A DNA stretch of 64,000 nt from Rhizoctonia solani (taxonomy: Eukaryota; Basidiomycota; Agaricomycetes; Cantharellales; Ceratobasidiaceae). Shown piece by piece: positions 1 through 12,233 of this stretch. A program made the position numbers and the translations under genes. A model generated the notes under the pieces. It ran no database searches. It was not told the origin of the DNA and saw only the letters and a list, made by a program, of their open reading frames with translations. The stretch is taken from contig NC_057374.1 of NCBI RefSeq assembly GCF_016906535.1, forward strand, positions 1,364,001 through 1,428,000, given 5' to 3'. The first letter of the stretch is position 1, and the number at the start of each line of letters is the position of its first letter.

Positions 1-1205
1 TATTTCCGATAGGCTGTTCCCGCTGGAATCAATGTGCTATTCGTCTTCCTTTGCCCCGAGTCTCCCCGCTGGCTGTATGCGAATGGACAGAAGGATAAAG
101 CTCGCGCCATTCTCGCCAAGCTTCACTCGGCTACGAATGACCCGTATTCGCCTGTCGTAGAGATTGAAATGGAAGAAATAGAAGAAAAGACAAGCCTGGA
201 TGGCACAGATAAACGATTCTGGGATTTCAGGAGTCTTTTCAGGACAGCAACCGACCGTTACCGAACTTACATGGTTATCATGATTGGTGCTTTTGGGCAA
301 CTGTGGGTTAAACTTCGGAATACACCCGCGCGTGTCTCTGATTACTTGAAAGATCTGGGAACGGCTTGATTACCTACTTCCTCCCAGTACTCCTAGAACA
401 AGCTGGCATTACGTCACAAAATAAGAGGCTCACACTAAACTTTGTTAACTCGTGAGTGCTATAAACACTGGCAATAATTAATATAACTGTTTGCTTACCA
501 ATAACGCATAGTGTGACCTCTATGATTGGCGCACTTACCGGCTCCGTGCTGATCGATCGCCTTGGTCGCCGGACTCTGCTTCTCGGAAGCACTACCACTC
601 TCGTGCTGATGCTTGCAATTATTATCGGACTCCTCAGCTCGAATGGAAATAGCACTCAAGCTAATGCTGGGATTTCATTTAGTGAGGGATTGTCCCCCCC
701 CCCCCATTCTATACTAATGTGATCTCGTAGTCTACTTGTTCATGGTCATATTTTCCTTCGGCTGGACGCCTACTCAAGCATTGTATCCGGCCGAAGTGCT
801 CAGCTATCAATCTCGCGCAAAGGGCCTTGCTTTCTTGAACGTAGTTACCCAAGCATCTTCTTGTATCAATACATTCGGGTAAGTGTGTATATCACTCTAT
901 ATATGCGCTCACTAATTATTAATACTTAGCCTCCCTGTTGCTCTTGAGAAACTCGGATGGAAGACTTATATCATCTTCTTGGCTTGGGATTCTTTTGAAG
1001 TGGTCATGATATACATGTTCGTTGTGGAAACTAAGGTACAGTTATGGTCGAGCAGCTGCAAATTGTCGTCATCTTATACGCCGTTTGTTTTTAGGGTCTC
1101 ACTCTCGAGCAGATCGACGAGGTGTTTTCAGAGCCTAATCCGCGCAAATACAGTGTGGAACACGCTGCAACATTGAAAGCCAGGAAGAATCAGACGAGTG
1201 CCTGA
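1..1205 (+). CDS. MFS sugar transporter, C-terminal part (5' end outside window)
   Basis: This is the 3' portion of a major facilitator superfamily sugar/H+ symporter of the plasma membrane, resembling fungal lactose permease or hexose transporters. Visible family motifs are PESPRWLY after TM6 in the first exon, the central-loop text up to about base 302, then GNGLITYFLPVLLEQAGIT, IDRLGRRTLLLGS, YPAEVLSYQSRAKGLAF and the C-terminal VETKGLTLEQIDEVF. The frame joins across at least five short introns, for example about 303-352 and 452-511, with GT-AG ends. The stop is TGA at 1203-1205. A 13-base C run near 691-705 lies in or beside an intron. The N-terminal TM segments lie upstream of the window. 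The substrate cannot be told from this part. The family call is secure. Confidence 0.88.
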
Positions 1206-1796
1206 ATTCATGATAATAGTCTCCGCTTGGAATACAAGGTTTCTTGTAAGAGTTGACTGTATCTTCTATCCTTGTACACAACCATATCTTGTTTATGTAC
1301 TATAGACGGTTATTGAAACATGATTGTGTTTTCCTCGAACGTTATGCTTCTAGTATGTCTCGTTCCGGAGCGTTTGCAAGTTGGGCTATGGGCTGAAAGC
1401 GCATATATTTCGTTAGATTCCGGACAGGATGTAATGGGCTGCAGATATAGAGAATTTGTAACGCTCGGCCGTGGGATTGGGTACGGTACCATTTCGGCAG
1501 ACTGGAGCTTCATATCGATGGCTTTAGGTGAAGTGGCCTCATGAACCCCAAAGTGTGTGCATTATCTTGCTTACCGGCCCACGCCACACCCTTCCGTTCA
1601 CTAAGCTCGCATTAAGGGATTTACCGGCCGCGTTGGCGCAATAAAGTTGTAAAAGATGCAGGCCCATTGAGCCTTCTCCAAGTTGTTCCGAAAATAACGC
1701 GTGCTTGCGCGATTAGACCTCAATCAATAATCCATTAAGCGTGAGGTGACTTTCTTTGGAACCGCAAAATCTTCTGTTATTTCATGCACTTCTAAA
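1206..1796. other. Intergenic, between convergent 3' ends
   Basis: The stretch separates the stop of the sugar transporter from the stop of the NDUFAF6 gene on the other strand. I see no coding or RNA feature. It should hold the 3' UTRs of both genes. Confidence 0.5.
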
Positions 1797-3046
1797 CTAA
1801 AATTTCCGGGTACGGCTCGCGCGCCAAATGCCAAGCGGAAGTCTCCATGATTTCGTCTGTAATTGAGGAGCGAATGCGTCAAAATTGACCTGCTCTAGCC
1901 TAGACAAGAACGACGCGACCGGAACCTAAACCAACTCGCTCGGTTATTCATCTACAAGAGATACTAATCAAAAGCATCCACTCACTGCCGATAGAAACAC
2001 GGGCATCGCCTGGCTTGGCACTCCAGAATCCTTGAAAGCGTCACGAGCCGTAAGGATGTGATCGTTCGCTACGGTTGCAAACTCAAATACAGCATCGTCT
2101 ATTCCTTGCGCACCACCACCCGTACGAAAAACTTCCTCATGTCGTACACCATGCTTTGCTGTAATTTCCACCGGTATAATCATCCTCCGGTTGGCAGCGT
2201 GGAAAGGCAAAGCACGCAAGAGCGTGGCAAGAGAGCTAGCAACCCCAATATGAGATGCAGCATGAGCGAGTGTATCCGAATGATTCTGATGGAGCAAACC
2301 AAGCAGGAGATACAGAAGCGTCGACGATGTCGATTCAGCATATTGGGTTACCCCTTCCAAGGTCGTGTGTGATTCCCGATCAAGATCTTCCTCCTATCTT
2401 GGCTGGTGAGACATTACTATTTGACAGTCTTTATAGAAACATATACCCACTCTAGCATCAACCATTCTTTTGAGGTAATAAGGAGAAAGTTTGGCATTTT
2501 GGGACGCTTCATGAAGAGCAATCGCGATAGGGTGCTTCATTGGCCTATCCTACGGTCATGTGGGATGAGCTGTAGATCTTACGCAGATATAATGCACACA
2601 CATCACCAATGGACTTGATTGCATCTCTCCAGAATTGCATCCTCATTTTTCCGATTATGGGCCTAGATACTGATTCTCTGATCATCGCAAGTTCGACCTT
2701 GCATCCAAACATCAGTATTTGCCAAGAAAAAGAGTTCCATTACACACTAAAAATCACTCACATTGAATGCCCGCAGCGCAAAGTAACCCGGTTGTGCCGC
2801 CCTTGGGTAGAAATAGGAGCAGAGGTACGATTCATAATCATGCTTTCTCACAAGCTCCCGGCAGTATGCATTCGCTTCATTAGTACCTCCTACACCGACC
2901 CCTGAGTTGCCCGTTGCCATGAATCGACATTTTTGCGCCAAATCAATGAAACTCCCTTGTCCACAAAAAGTTTTCGACGTGAGTAAAGCTCGACGAGAAT
3001 GGCTACCAGTGAAGAGAGACATGATATCATGTGATCTTGTGATCAT
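1797..3046 (-). CDS. NDUFAF6: NADH dehydrogenase (complex I) assembly factor 6, squalene/phytoene synthase fold
   Basis: This is a mitochondrial complex I assembly factor of the phytoene-synthase-like family; members are not thought to act as prenyl synthases. Exon 1 (from ATG at 3044-3046) gives a basic, Ser-rich presequence, then NEANAYCRELVRKHDYESYL and QPGYFALRAFNV. A middle exon around 2620-2670 gives MRMQFWRDAI. The 1968-2400 exon gives YAESTSSTLLYLLLGLL, HAASHIGVASSLATLLRALP and GVPSQAMPVFLSAV. The last exon, after an intron with the donor near 1982 and a 3' tag near 1947, gives VNFDAFAPQLQ, SWRLPLGIWRA and ends RTRKF-stop (stop 1797-1799). This is the normal C-terminus of fungal homologues, so the gene is complete with at least four exons. 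It is convergent with the transporter. I see no breaks. Confidence 0.87.
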
Positions 3047-6000
3047 CCTTTGAAATTTAAATAGGTCACATTCTTGAGATGACCCCTAAGACGGCGATGA
3101 CATAGCTATTCTGCACTCCTTCAGTGCGGGGCTGGTAAATCAAGCCAGTGCTTGGAGTGTATCGTATGGGCACAAGGCTATATATACATACCGCTTGCCA
3201 ACCATTTGTATTTCCTAGCGTTAATATCACTTGCTGTCTTATTTTTATTTGAGATCCCAGATAAATAATTATTTTGATTACCATCTCTACTTTGGCGATC
3301 CGAAAGTACCTGTTGCCAACTGTACCATTGATCAAACCAATAACCAAATGCATCAGGTTGCCTCATGATTTAACCAAGACACGTCTGTAAAATATTCGAA
3401 ATAATATCCGATGCCGGGATATGTGGTAAGGAAAAGTTGGTAGACAGAGATGGGAGCAGCCACAATGTATTATCAGTATGCTACTGCAATCGCGAGTGAA
3501 CATTGTTAGGGGCCAAATGTGATTCTGGATCCTTTATACGACTTAGCCGAATATCCAGCTATATGCATGGCAATAGGGAGGCAAATGGAAATATTGATCC
3601 GGGGCTTGAGCCTTTTCAACTTGTTTAATGCGCATGCTTGAGAAGTAAGTTTGGCTTCTCGCTTCATCACTCCTACTCCCCTGCTCAATATCTCCGAATT
3701 GACATTTGAATCTCTCCTCCAGGCTGACCACAGTAATCAAAAAGTAGGAGGCTCATTTCCAACATCCTCTGGAATTGTCTCAGAAATTCTTTAGATATGT
3801 TAGTTTCCCAAAGACCTCCAGGATCGATGAGAGAATTGGGTAGATGGGGGGGGGGAGGGCACAACAGACATTACGGTTTGGGTTTCGAAACTATATTTAC
3901 TACTGTTCAAACTAAGGTAGATGTAAGCACCCATCTCCTTTACTTGGGCGGTTGGTCCAAATCTCTGCCATCTTAGTGTCCTTCTTGAATTGTGCTACTC
4001 ACAAGCCAGAGAGTGATTTAATTCATCACGCCAGTGCCAAGAGGGCCGAGCCCTGGGGGAATGACCGAAATCCAAGTCAGAGTACTCACAAAAGTTAATA
4101 TAAATAGACGACGCATCTTCTTGGATCTTTGGACACATGACTGCAATTAAATTTTGTTCATATACGAATTTCCTGGTCAAATCAAGAGAAACTACGACCG
4201 ATATAACTAAAATTTAGACAATTGGGCCAAAGCTTAATATGAGTTTTCTGTACTGGTTGTACCAATGAGTTGCCCTTTGGTTTGCTCTTGGGACTTGCAA
4301 CCAACACCAACCCCATCATTACAATATAGACCAAAATATCCATACTATTAGCTTGCTCTCAGGAACATGTGGTTGTGCCTTTGTACGCATATTCTCCCAA
4401 CAGCTACCATATCTGCTACGGGGGAGGGGGTTATACCGCAAGCAAGCGCTCAAGGACATCAATTTATAACTAGACTGTGGAAATTACACACAGCAATTGC
4501 CTTGTATTTGTTTCCATTTCAAGAGTATTGGTCGATATAATATTACATAGTGGATTATCAATTCATGCGGTCGGAGAATTACAAGTAAGCGCGACCAGCT
4601 ACTGGCTCTAATTCAATAACACGACTACGTCACTTTAAATTTGCGTATAGCTAAGTGCTATTTGTTCAAGTACAGAGAGAAATTCACCCATCTACATAAA
4701 AGTGTGAACAAGTCACAAGAAATGCGGTGTAAGAAATAGTTGGATGGAGTGATGTACCAGAGGAACATAATGGAGCATAATTTACTTCCAGGGTGAATGG
4801 ATGGCTCGGAATTATAGAATCGCTATGTTGGTGGGTACTTCATACTGCATGAACACGGACCGCGTGGGCAACGTATAATAAGGTATGTGTACAAATACAA
4901 CTAAGAAGACACCATGTAAGGTGCTGTATTACCCAAAATTACGACCCATGGATACGAGTCCAATAAAGGCAAGATCCCATATCTATATGCATTTACGAAT
5001 ATATGTAAACCTTCGGGTGCTGATGGCCACATCTAAGACAATACCATCCATGTAGCTCAGTGGGAAACGACACATCTACTCTATGAGCCACCTGCTCAAC
5101 TCACTCTCCCAGACGGTAAGTCGGACGCCTGCCCCTTAACTCGAGAATATGTAGGTCTGAGCATTAGCTATTTTGAGCATGAAACTCAGGCACTTATGGC
5201 CTCGTGGCTTTGCAACGCCATCCGACTCATGAGAATTTCCGTAGGTACAAGTTCGTTCTGTACCGTGGTCACCTCAGGTCCCAAGATACTCGAGGGAGGG
5301 CGAAGAACGAGCTGACCTAATCAAAATCTAATCTCGGATTTCACCTCTGAGGACAACCCAAGCTCAAGGAACCCGTCTTCATCTTTTGATTCTTCTTCCG
5401 TGGCGTGAACCTTGCGAAATGGGATCATGTGTGTATATTGAATATATGATACGATAGCCAAATAGCCAAACAACCAAATAACGAATGATATTGGGGGAAC
5501 CGAACCCAGAGGGCACGCCATAAACCACTTGTTAGGATATCATGTGCCATTCCCGAACAGTGTATGCAATGAAATCTTGGGGATAAAGTATTGGGTGCCG
5601 ATGTCACCAAGGAATCATAACCCTATGATGGATTGCGAAGCTTCGCTCTAGGCCGACGTTCTAGCAGGCTCGTTGGAACATAAGGGTAGCATCAAGAGAA
5701 GATGGGGCTCGAACGTTACAAGGCAAATCGACGATGATCGCAAGAATACAAGTGAGGTCGAATCTCAGTGAATGACGCTTATAATCGTCCATGACGTCGT
5801 TTAAACATGAGGAATTAATGTGATAGGCCGGCGGATATCATTAAGGGGCTGGCAATATGATGATGGTCTAGGTTCTTTGCGCGTTGTGTCTTGGTCTGAA
5901 GCCCACGAATCTTCAGGGCCGAAAAACCGACCGACAGCAAGTAAAATAATGGCTACGGCCTGACATCAGAAAACGTGGGCTAGAGCTAATCAATCCGACC

Positions 6001-6332
6001 CCTTTGAATCATATGTGAGTGGAGCAAATGGCAGGTTTTCCTAGGGATTGGCTGGTGGTGCACCGGTGTCAAGTGGGGCGTGGAAAAGCCGAGCTACATA
6101 TACGTGTCATAATCCGGTATATTTTATTCAACGGACTACCAGTTCCGGTGAGGAGAAAAAATACCGGAAATGACGAAGGTATTCAGCGAGGCAAAGTCAA
6201 TTTGGGATGGGTTTAAGTCCAGTCGTCGTAAAAAAGTGCGAGGCTGTGATTATGTGATACGAGAAAAGTCACGTGTTTTCTTGACCTGTCTTCCACTACT
6301 ACTTTGTTACTGCTACAGTAATCGAGTGTACA
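3047..6332. other. Region without a supportable gene (3.3 kb)
   Basis: Only short open frames occur, for example minus-strand stretches around 3066-3366, 3506-3740 and 3995-4180. Some look protein-like (a WFDQWYSWQQ segment near 3330, an SLEERFKCQFGDIEQ segment near 3715), but no family is recognisable and I could not join them into one reading frame with credible splice sites. They may be remnants of a decayed gene. A G run sits near 3847-3857. The right end must hold the promoter of the triphosphatase gene at 6333. Confidence 0.35.
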
Positions 6333-8529
6333 ATGGCTACTGGAATCCATATGCCTTCCTTTAAAGGTGTGTCACGTAAACACCAGGCGAAATGTGTCTT
6401 AAAACGGTAGAAAGAGCCAGAAAGAAGTCCCCAGCAAGATACTTCAGACCTATTTGGCGACGATGATGATGAAGCCGACACCAACTCCGAGTCTGATGAC
6501 TTTGAGGAAGTTCATGTGCCCAGCGGAGCCGCCCCAGAAAAGGCTCCACCAGAAGTTATCGAGGTGGATGATGATAATGAAGCACAAGAGGACGAGGAGG
6601 ACGATTTTTTGCCTAGCCGTGTGAACAAGTAAGTGGCTGCGTGAGTAGATGTCTTTGCTCTAACGCCGCACTTTAGATACGCGCCTATCAACGAGCCAAG
6701 TGGATCGAGTCCTAGAGTACCGCCTGCAAAACGACGAAGGCCTGACTCACCACCTACCAAACTACCGGCACGTCCCAATGGACCCAACGTTCATCCTCCA
6801 TCCAATTACAAACCACCTCCTGTGAACCATGCTCCGCCTACACTTGTCCAACACGGTCCCCACATGCCTACCTACTTCAATACATCATCCAACCGAAACG
6901 AACCGCTTGCACCCAGTATCATCAATAGCGAACCTTTGGACGAGGTTGCCCAGGAGATTTGCAGCTGGATAGAATACTACACCCAAAATCTGAATCCAGA
7001 ACACGTAGAAGTGAGTTAATCGAGCCCGATACTTGGCTTTTCTCATTCCGAGGTCAGATCGAAGCCAAACTCGGAATAATAATTGATAAGGGGTCAAACT
7101 CACGACTGGGCGGCCTTTCGTTGACCGAGTGTGGTAAGTCGATCCCTCAAGATAGGCATCTGAGAATAAACAAGACCGTTATGTAGTATTACCCCCTGAG
7201 TTGCCTATCGATACTCGCTTCGAGTCAAACATGCCCCAGCAAGCACACAAACACTACAACGGATTACTGAACAAGCTGGTAGCTCAGGCTGTCCCGGGCC
7301 AAGCACGGGTCAAGTACTCGCATACCAAACTAGTGGATGAATTTTACGGCGAAGGAGGTAAATTTGTACCGCTTGCCCAACGATCTACCCTTTTTTTCTA
7401 AAGTTTCAGCGGATCAATAGGCGACAAGATTCGACTGACACGAGACGAAAAGACAGGCAAGGTCGCCGCCTGTGTTCGTAAAAAGCGTATCGCAAATTTG
7501 GATGTTCATAGCCCAAAACAAAACGTCGACTGGCGGATCAGCATTAATGTAGAAGAACCAGGTGAGTTGACGCGGGGGGTAAAAATAAGGTAATGACGAT
7601 TGACGTTTGTATGTGTAGCTTCCAACCCGACAGGTAACCCGGCTCACACCCGCCGAAAGGATCGAATCTCGTACACGCATCAGGCATTCAAGATTGACTT
7701 GACGCAGGTGACTTCATCCCATAACGGTCCCAACCAGGTTCGTCGCATATATCATTCCATATTGCCACATAGGGGCTCCAGGGCCCGCACTATGTTCCTT
7801 CCGCGCCGTCGTGCCACATTGCCGTTCCTCTGCTTCTCCCACTCCTCTCGGGACACACTGTTGGAATTCTAGTTCAAATACGGTACTAACAAAAAGTTTA
7901 TTCTATATCTTCGGTGCCTTGTCTGACACATCGGCTCGGTTTGACGGCCTTTTTTCCCGCGCATACACATACAATCACTCTACTATTCACTTCAATTCGT
8001 CTTGGCCACTTGCGAAAATAAAACGGCGAACCTATCAACATGGGTGGCTGACGAAAATCACACTAAACCGCAATTGCCGTATGACCTCAACCACGCACTC
8101 CCGCGCATAAAACCCTCGATCACCTTGGCCCGATGGGGGGACGTGATGAATCGGTTCTGGGCCCGCATGCATCCCCGCCGCGGTTGCGCCCTCGCCGCAC
8201 TTGATCATTTACCCGCCCTTTGTTTTCCCGCTCATCGCTCCAACCTGGCCCGTTACCCGCTCCACTATCGATCCCCCGCACTCATCATTCGCAACTTTCG
8301 ACGTGGCATATCCCACCGATCCTGAATCGATGAATTAATGACATTGCCGCAACTCAATCTAATACAGCAGCTATTACACGAACTCGAAGTTGAGTTTGTC
8401 AATGCGGCCGAACTGCTGCGTCACCGCGCCCGACGAACCCAGCTCGGGCCGGGTGCGAACCCGTTCGACGACCTCGTTCGCGTGTTTGTGAACAATGTGC
8501 GTATTATGGCGAGGAACTCGACGCCGTGA
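6333..8529 (+). CDS. mRNA 5'-triphosphatase (capping enzyme beta subunit, Cet1/Pct1 family)
   Basis: This enzyme removes the gamma-phosphate of nascent pre-mRNA in the nucleus, the first step of cap formation, using the fungal metal-dependent tunnel fold. The first exon is short (ATG at 6333, ends 6366). It is followed by an acidic, low-complexity N-terminus, a basic PPAKRRRPDSPP patch and the Pro-rich linker usual for the family. The catalytic domain starts at EVAQEICSWIEYY and HVEIEAKLG, whose glutamates are metal ligands of tunnel strand 1. It continues with LPIDTRFES, YGEGGDKIRLTRDE, RKKRIANLDVH, VDWRISINVE, RRKDRISYTHQAFKIDLTQV and, after an unusually long intron at 7738-8367, LHELEVEF, the second acidic ligand strand. 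The C-terminus is FVNNVRIMARNSTP with the stop at 8527-8529. All splice joins read in frame. Confidence 0.9.
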
Positions 8530-10101
8530 CGAAGCGGCGAGGGAGGGGAGGGGGGGGTTTAGGAGGGTGAGATGAGGGGGGAGATGGCGATGGCGATGGT
8601 AGCGACGATCAAGAGGGTTCGAACGATGTTCACCGAGAAGAAACCAAGTTTGTTTGTCGGGTATGATGCAGGCGAGAGCTTTGGCGCAAACTTGATGGGG
8701 GATTAGCGTTTGGGAAGGACCAAAAGCCATACTAGGGAGCGGGAGTATATTATTGGCTGCGAACACACAAGGGTATTATCTCATTTGGTCACAAGCTGGG
8801 AAGGTGTACATAGTGGTGGGTCTTGGAGTACACACAAGTACAGCAATCGGACAAACACACAGTCTTGACGCGTGGAAGAGAGAAGGGAAGCCGAGGTGCG
8901 ACCTCTGAGGGGAGCAGCCTGGCTCGATCCTCAGACCGGGCAAGATCACCAAGCTCCAAACGACTAAGATGGCTGCGTCATAACAGCACGGAAGCGAGAG
9001 ACCGAAAGAACGAGCGAGAGAACACACACTGCACGCTAGGCGAGTGGGTGGATTACACCATACAGCAAACCGGGTGCAAGGGCGGAATGTACCGGTAAGC
9101 GAACGGGAGGGGTGGGATGCGTGCCGGGCGTGGAGGGGTACCGGGTACGCGAACGAGATGTGCCGCGGGGTTCGAGGCAAGACAGGATGCAGAGAGGCAG
9201 CGAGGGGGGGAAGGCATGTGCGGGGGGATTGACGACATCTCATTGGGCGCTCGGGTTCGGACCCGAGAACCGCATATATAAATTCCACATTCCAAGCGCT
9301 AGCGAGAGGTATGTATTACTCAGTGCGTTGGAGCTTTTTTTCTTCGCGTGTGTGTTTCGTTGGATATGCCAGGTTGCGCTGTCAATAATGTTCCTCGTTA
9401 GCCGCTAACGTTGCGATTTTCGCCGGTCAGCATTATATCGCAACCGGTTTCAGCATTTCGTCAAGCTTGCGTTGTCTATTTATTCTTGCTGAAAAGCTCC
9501 GAAGCAATGTGGACCCAAGAGTCTCGTCCACGTGATAAACTTGTCGTAAATGAACCAGTAACCGATTTTTCTTTGCTTCGAGTGTTGTAATAGCACCGAG
9601 TGACAATCATGTCAACAAACTTCGAGCACTGTAATAATAATACCGAGTGAGAGTCATGTCAATAAAGCTGTCAACATGCCGTTGGAATTCCGATCCCCGC
9701 ATAGCAGCTGTCACCCCAAGACCCCGGCCTCATCTCGATGTTGGTTCATCTCACAAGCGCGACGGCAATGCATGTACAATATATCAACTGTTTGATTCAT
9801 AAAAAAATAGAGAAAAAAAAAGAGCACAAATATCTCATATCATACAAAACGCAAAAAAAGAGGCAGTCGTCGCAAATCAATAAAGAAAAACGAAAGAGAG
9901 CGACAGTTCATCATGGGGAGTTTACTGAGTATGTAGGCTATGATATATACAAGACCGGAACGAGTGCATGTAGATGAGTAGAGCTGTGTGCGATATGGGG
10001 AGAGAGAGGGATGCGGAGAGATAAAATAAACAATGCGATGGAAATACCGAGCCGATGCAAACAGAGAGAGCTAGAAAAATGAGAAAAAACGCGCGAGACG
10101 C
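8530..10101. other. Intergenic, GC-rich then AT-rich, between convergent genes
   Basis: This 1.5 kb stretch lies between the stop of the triphosphatase and the stop of the SOK1-like gene. Long frames on both strands in 8770-9300 have biased purine/pyrimidine composition and match nothing I know, so I treat them as chance. A TATATAAA-like box is at about 9275-9283, but no gene start follows that I can support. An imperfect tandem repeat is listed separately. Confidence 0.4.
9576..9667 (+). repeat. Imperfect tandem duplication, about 45 bp x 2
   Basis: Copy 1 (9576-9619) and copy 2 (9620-9667) share the order CTTCGAG, TGTAATA, ACCGAGTGA, TCATGTCAA and AAA. They differ by a few substitutions and a 4 bp insertion of an AAT-like unit in copy 2. 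The repeat is non-coding. Confidence 0.7.
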
Positions 10102-12233
10102 TCAGGCAAGGAACCCCTCGGCCTCGTATAGGCCACGATAGACGCGGCCGTGAAAGCTGGCGAGCTTCCCGATGCGCTCGCCGAGGTGTCTGATCTCGGG
10201 CATAAGCGGCTCTAGTCCGGCGGCGACAACCTCTTTTTCCTCGTCGGATTCTTTTTTCCTCGTGCTGTTATTCACGACCTGCTCGACCGCCTTGGTCAGT
10301 CGGCCCTTGAACAGCTTGGCGAGCGGGGCGTCCGGCTTGAGGTTGTTGTCCGTCCACGACTCGAGTAGGCCGAGGGTTTTGGCGTCGGGCAAGGTAGTCG
10401 GGGGTTTGCTCGAGTCGAAAGCAAGGCCAGAGCGGACTTGTTCTGCGCGTACGGCGACTTGCAAGACCACATCCCTCATTCCTGCGCGCCACTTTTCCCA
10501 CTCTTCGTCGTCGCCCGGCTTGCGGCCAGAGAAACACAAACCCAGACGGACGGGACCAACTTCCCAAATCTCGCGCTTGACGCGATCGACGACCGAGTCC
10601 TCGAGCGAAACCTTGGAGCCGGTGGAATAGACGAGCTGTCTAAAGAGCATGAGGACGGCGTAGAGTACTCCGAGATCGGCTGCGTCGGCGGTTAGACCTG
10701 CGAGGCGGGCATGGTCCAAGTAGAGCGTTTCGGGATAGCCGGGAGGAGGTGCAATGTGGGGCAAGCGCTGGGATAGGGGCGTGGTCGTTGGCGGGGGAGG
10801 GGTGGATACGGTCGTAGGAGGGGAAAAGATGAGCGAGGTGAGCGCGTGGGAGAGCAGGTGCATCGTAGGGGGAGGGGAGGAAAAGGTGGAAGCGGCCTTG
10901 CGGAGCCATTCTTGGGTGGTGGAGAGAGTGAGCAAACCGCGCTCGTGTCGTTCTTGGAATGTCTTGAGTTCGAAATCGACGGCTGTTTCAAAGAGATAAG
11001 GGCGGAGCGCTTGAAGCTGGTGGTTTGCAATATCCTGAAATTGGAGAGGAGTGATGAGTACGTGCGAGGTCAAGGGGGAGATGACAACTCACGAGCTTCA
11101 TGAGCTCGAGAATCTCGAAACACATGCGAACGGCGCGGACACCTCCGCCGGGCCGGGATGCAACGGCAACCATCATCTCGACGGCTCTGTCGCGCATGGG
11201 GGCGCAGTGCTGCTTGAGCACGGACCCGAGGTTCTTGAACACTCCGCGCGAGTCAAAGACCCCGTGACGGAGCTCCTGGGCGATAAGGGCTGGGTCGGCC
11301 GAGGCCGAGTGGACGACACTCTGGAGAACCGCACACAGCTCGTTGACAAGTGGGGGGATGCGAGAAGGCAGGGTGCGGGAAGAGGTCGGACGAGAAAGGA
11401 GAGCTCCGCAGACACAGGGCAAGCGCCGACCGCGTTCGTCAAACGAGGTGCATGCGCATCCGGTCTCGACCTCGATCTGGACGGCCTGCCAGTACTTGTC
11501 CGTGAGATCACGCTTTTTGCGGCCAGATGTGGGCCGGAACTGGAGACCGGGGTCGAAGAGCAGGTCGTGTCCTGTGCAAGAGAACGGTCAGAGACAGGGG
11601 CAATGGGAGCTAAGCGCCTGCTTACGGAGCTGGGGGTTGCGGAGGATGGCCTCGAGATCGAGCTCTTTGAGGGTCTCGCGGGTGATGAGGGGCGTGAGGC
11701 TGGGGACGTGGGCGACGCGGCGGGCGGGGGTGGAGCGTGCAAGGGGCGTGGATGGAGAGCGCAGACGGGGATCGCCGGTGCGGGTGGGGGACGGCAATGG
11801 CTTGGTCGTCGGCGGAATGTGGACCGCAAGCGCCGGGAGTACGTCGTGGGCAGCCATGGGAGGAATAGGACACGAGTGACTATGGCACGAGACGCAGTAA
11901 TATTCGCCTGGGGGGAGGCCGCGTCGTTGCTGAGCTGAGACGGCTCCGCGGCGGCGCTTGTCGGAGCTCGCTGGTTAGGTAAGCATATGGTAGGCAGTCT
12001 GGCTCGGATGCGTAACTCACCTCGACCTCTGTCGGCAATGCGGGCAGCGAGTTGGCCCGTCGTCGCTTGGGCGGTCGGTCCTCCTCGTCCTCGACTTGCA
12101 CCGATGCAAGCTCAAAGTCTTCGTATTCGTCCGTCTCGACCTTGCGCTTTGGCGGACGTGGTCCGTGCGCGTGTCCGAGCGCATGTCCCGCCGTCGTTTG
12201 TTGGTGAGTGTGGGTGTGCAGCAGATGGTCCAT
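10102..12233 (-). CDS. SOK1/TCP11-domain protein
   Basis: This is a T-complex-11 domain protein related to yeast SOK1, known as a multicopy suppressor of loss of PKA catalytic activity. Its biochemical role is unclear. From the N-terminus (ATG at 12231-12233) come a His-rich start (HTHTHQQTTAGHALGHAH), an acidic stretch with PPKRKVE and PPKRRRANS nuclear-type basic patches, a CVSCHSHSCP cluster near 11,890 that may bind metal, a Pro/Ser-rich linker, then the TCP11 core: LITRETLKELDLEAILRNPQ, HDLLFDPGLQFRP, KYWQAVQIEVETGC, RIPPLVNELCAVL, FEILELMK, DIANHQLQALRPYL and DFELKTFQERHERG. It ends RVYRGLYEAEGFLA (stop 10102-10104). The exon joins near 11,960 do not keep frame perfectly by eye, so either the splice site differs or a base is missing. 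The core and the family call are clear. Confidence 0.83.

Noticed and set aside
8776..9288. 170-codon minus-strand open frame
   Set aside because: It lies in compositionally biased DNA, is overlapped by frames in other phases, lacks any family resemblance and is rich in Pro/Arg/Cys as expected for chance frames in GC-rich sequence.
11051..11938. 295-codon plus-strand open frame, long for this window
   Set aside because: It is antisense to the conserved TCP11 coding sequence and exists because of the GC-rich codons of that gene.
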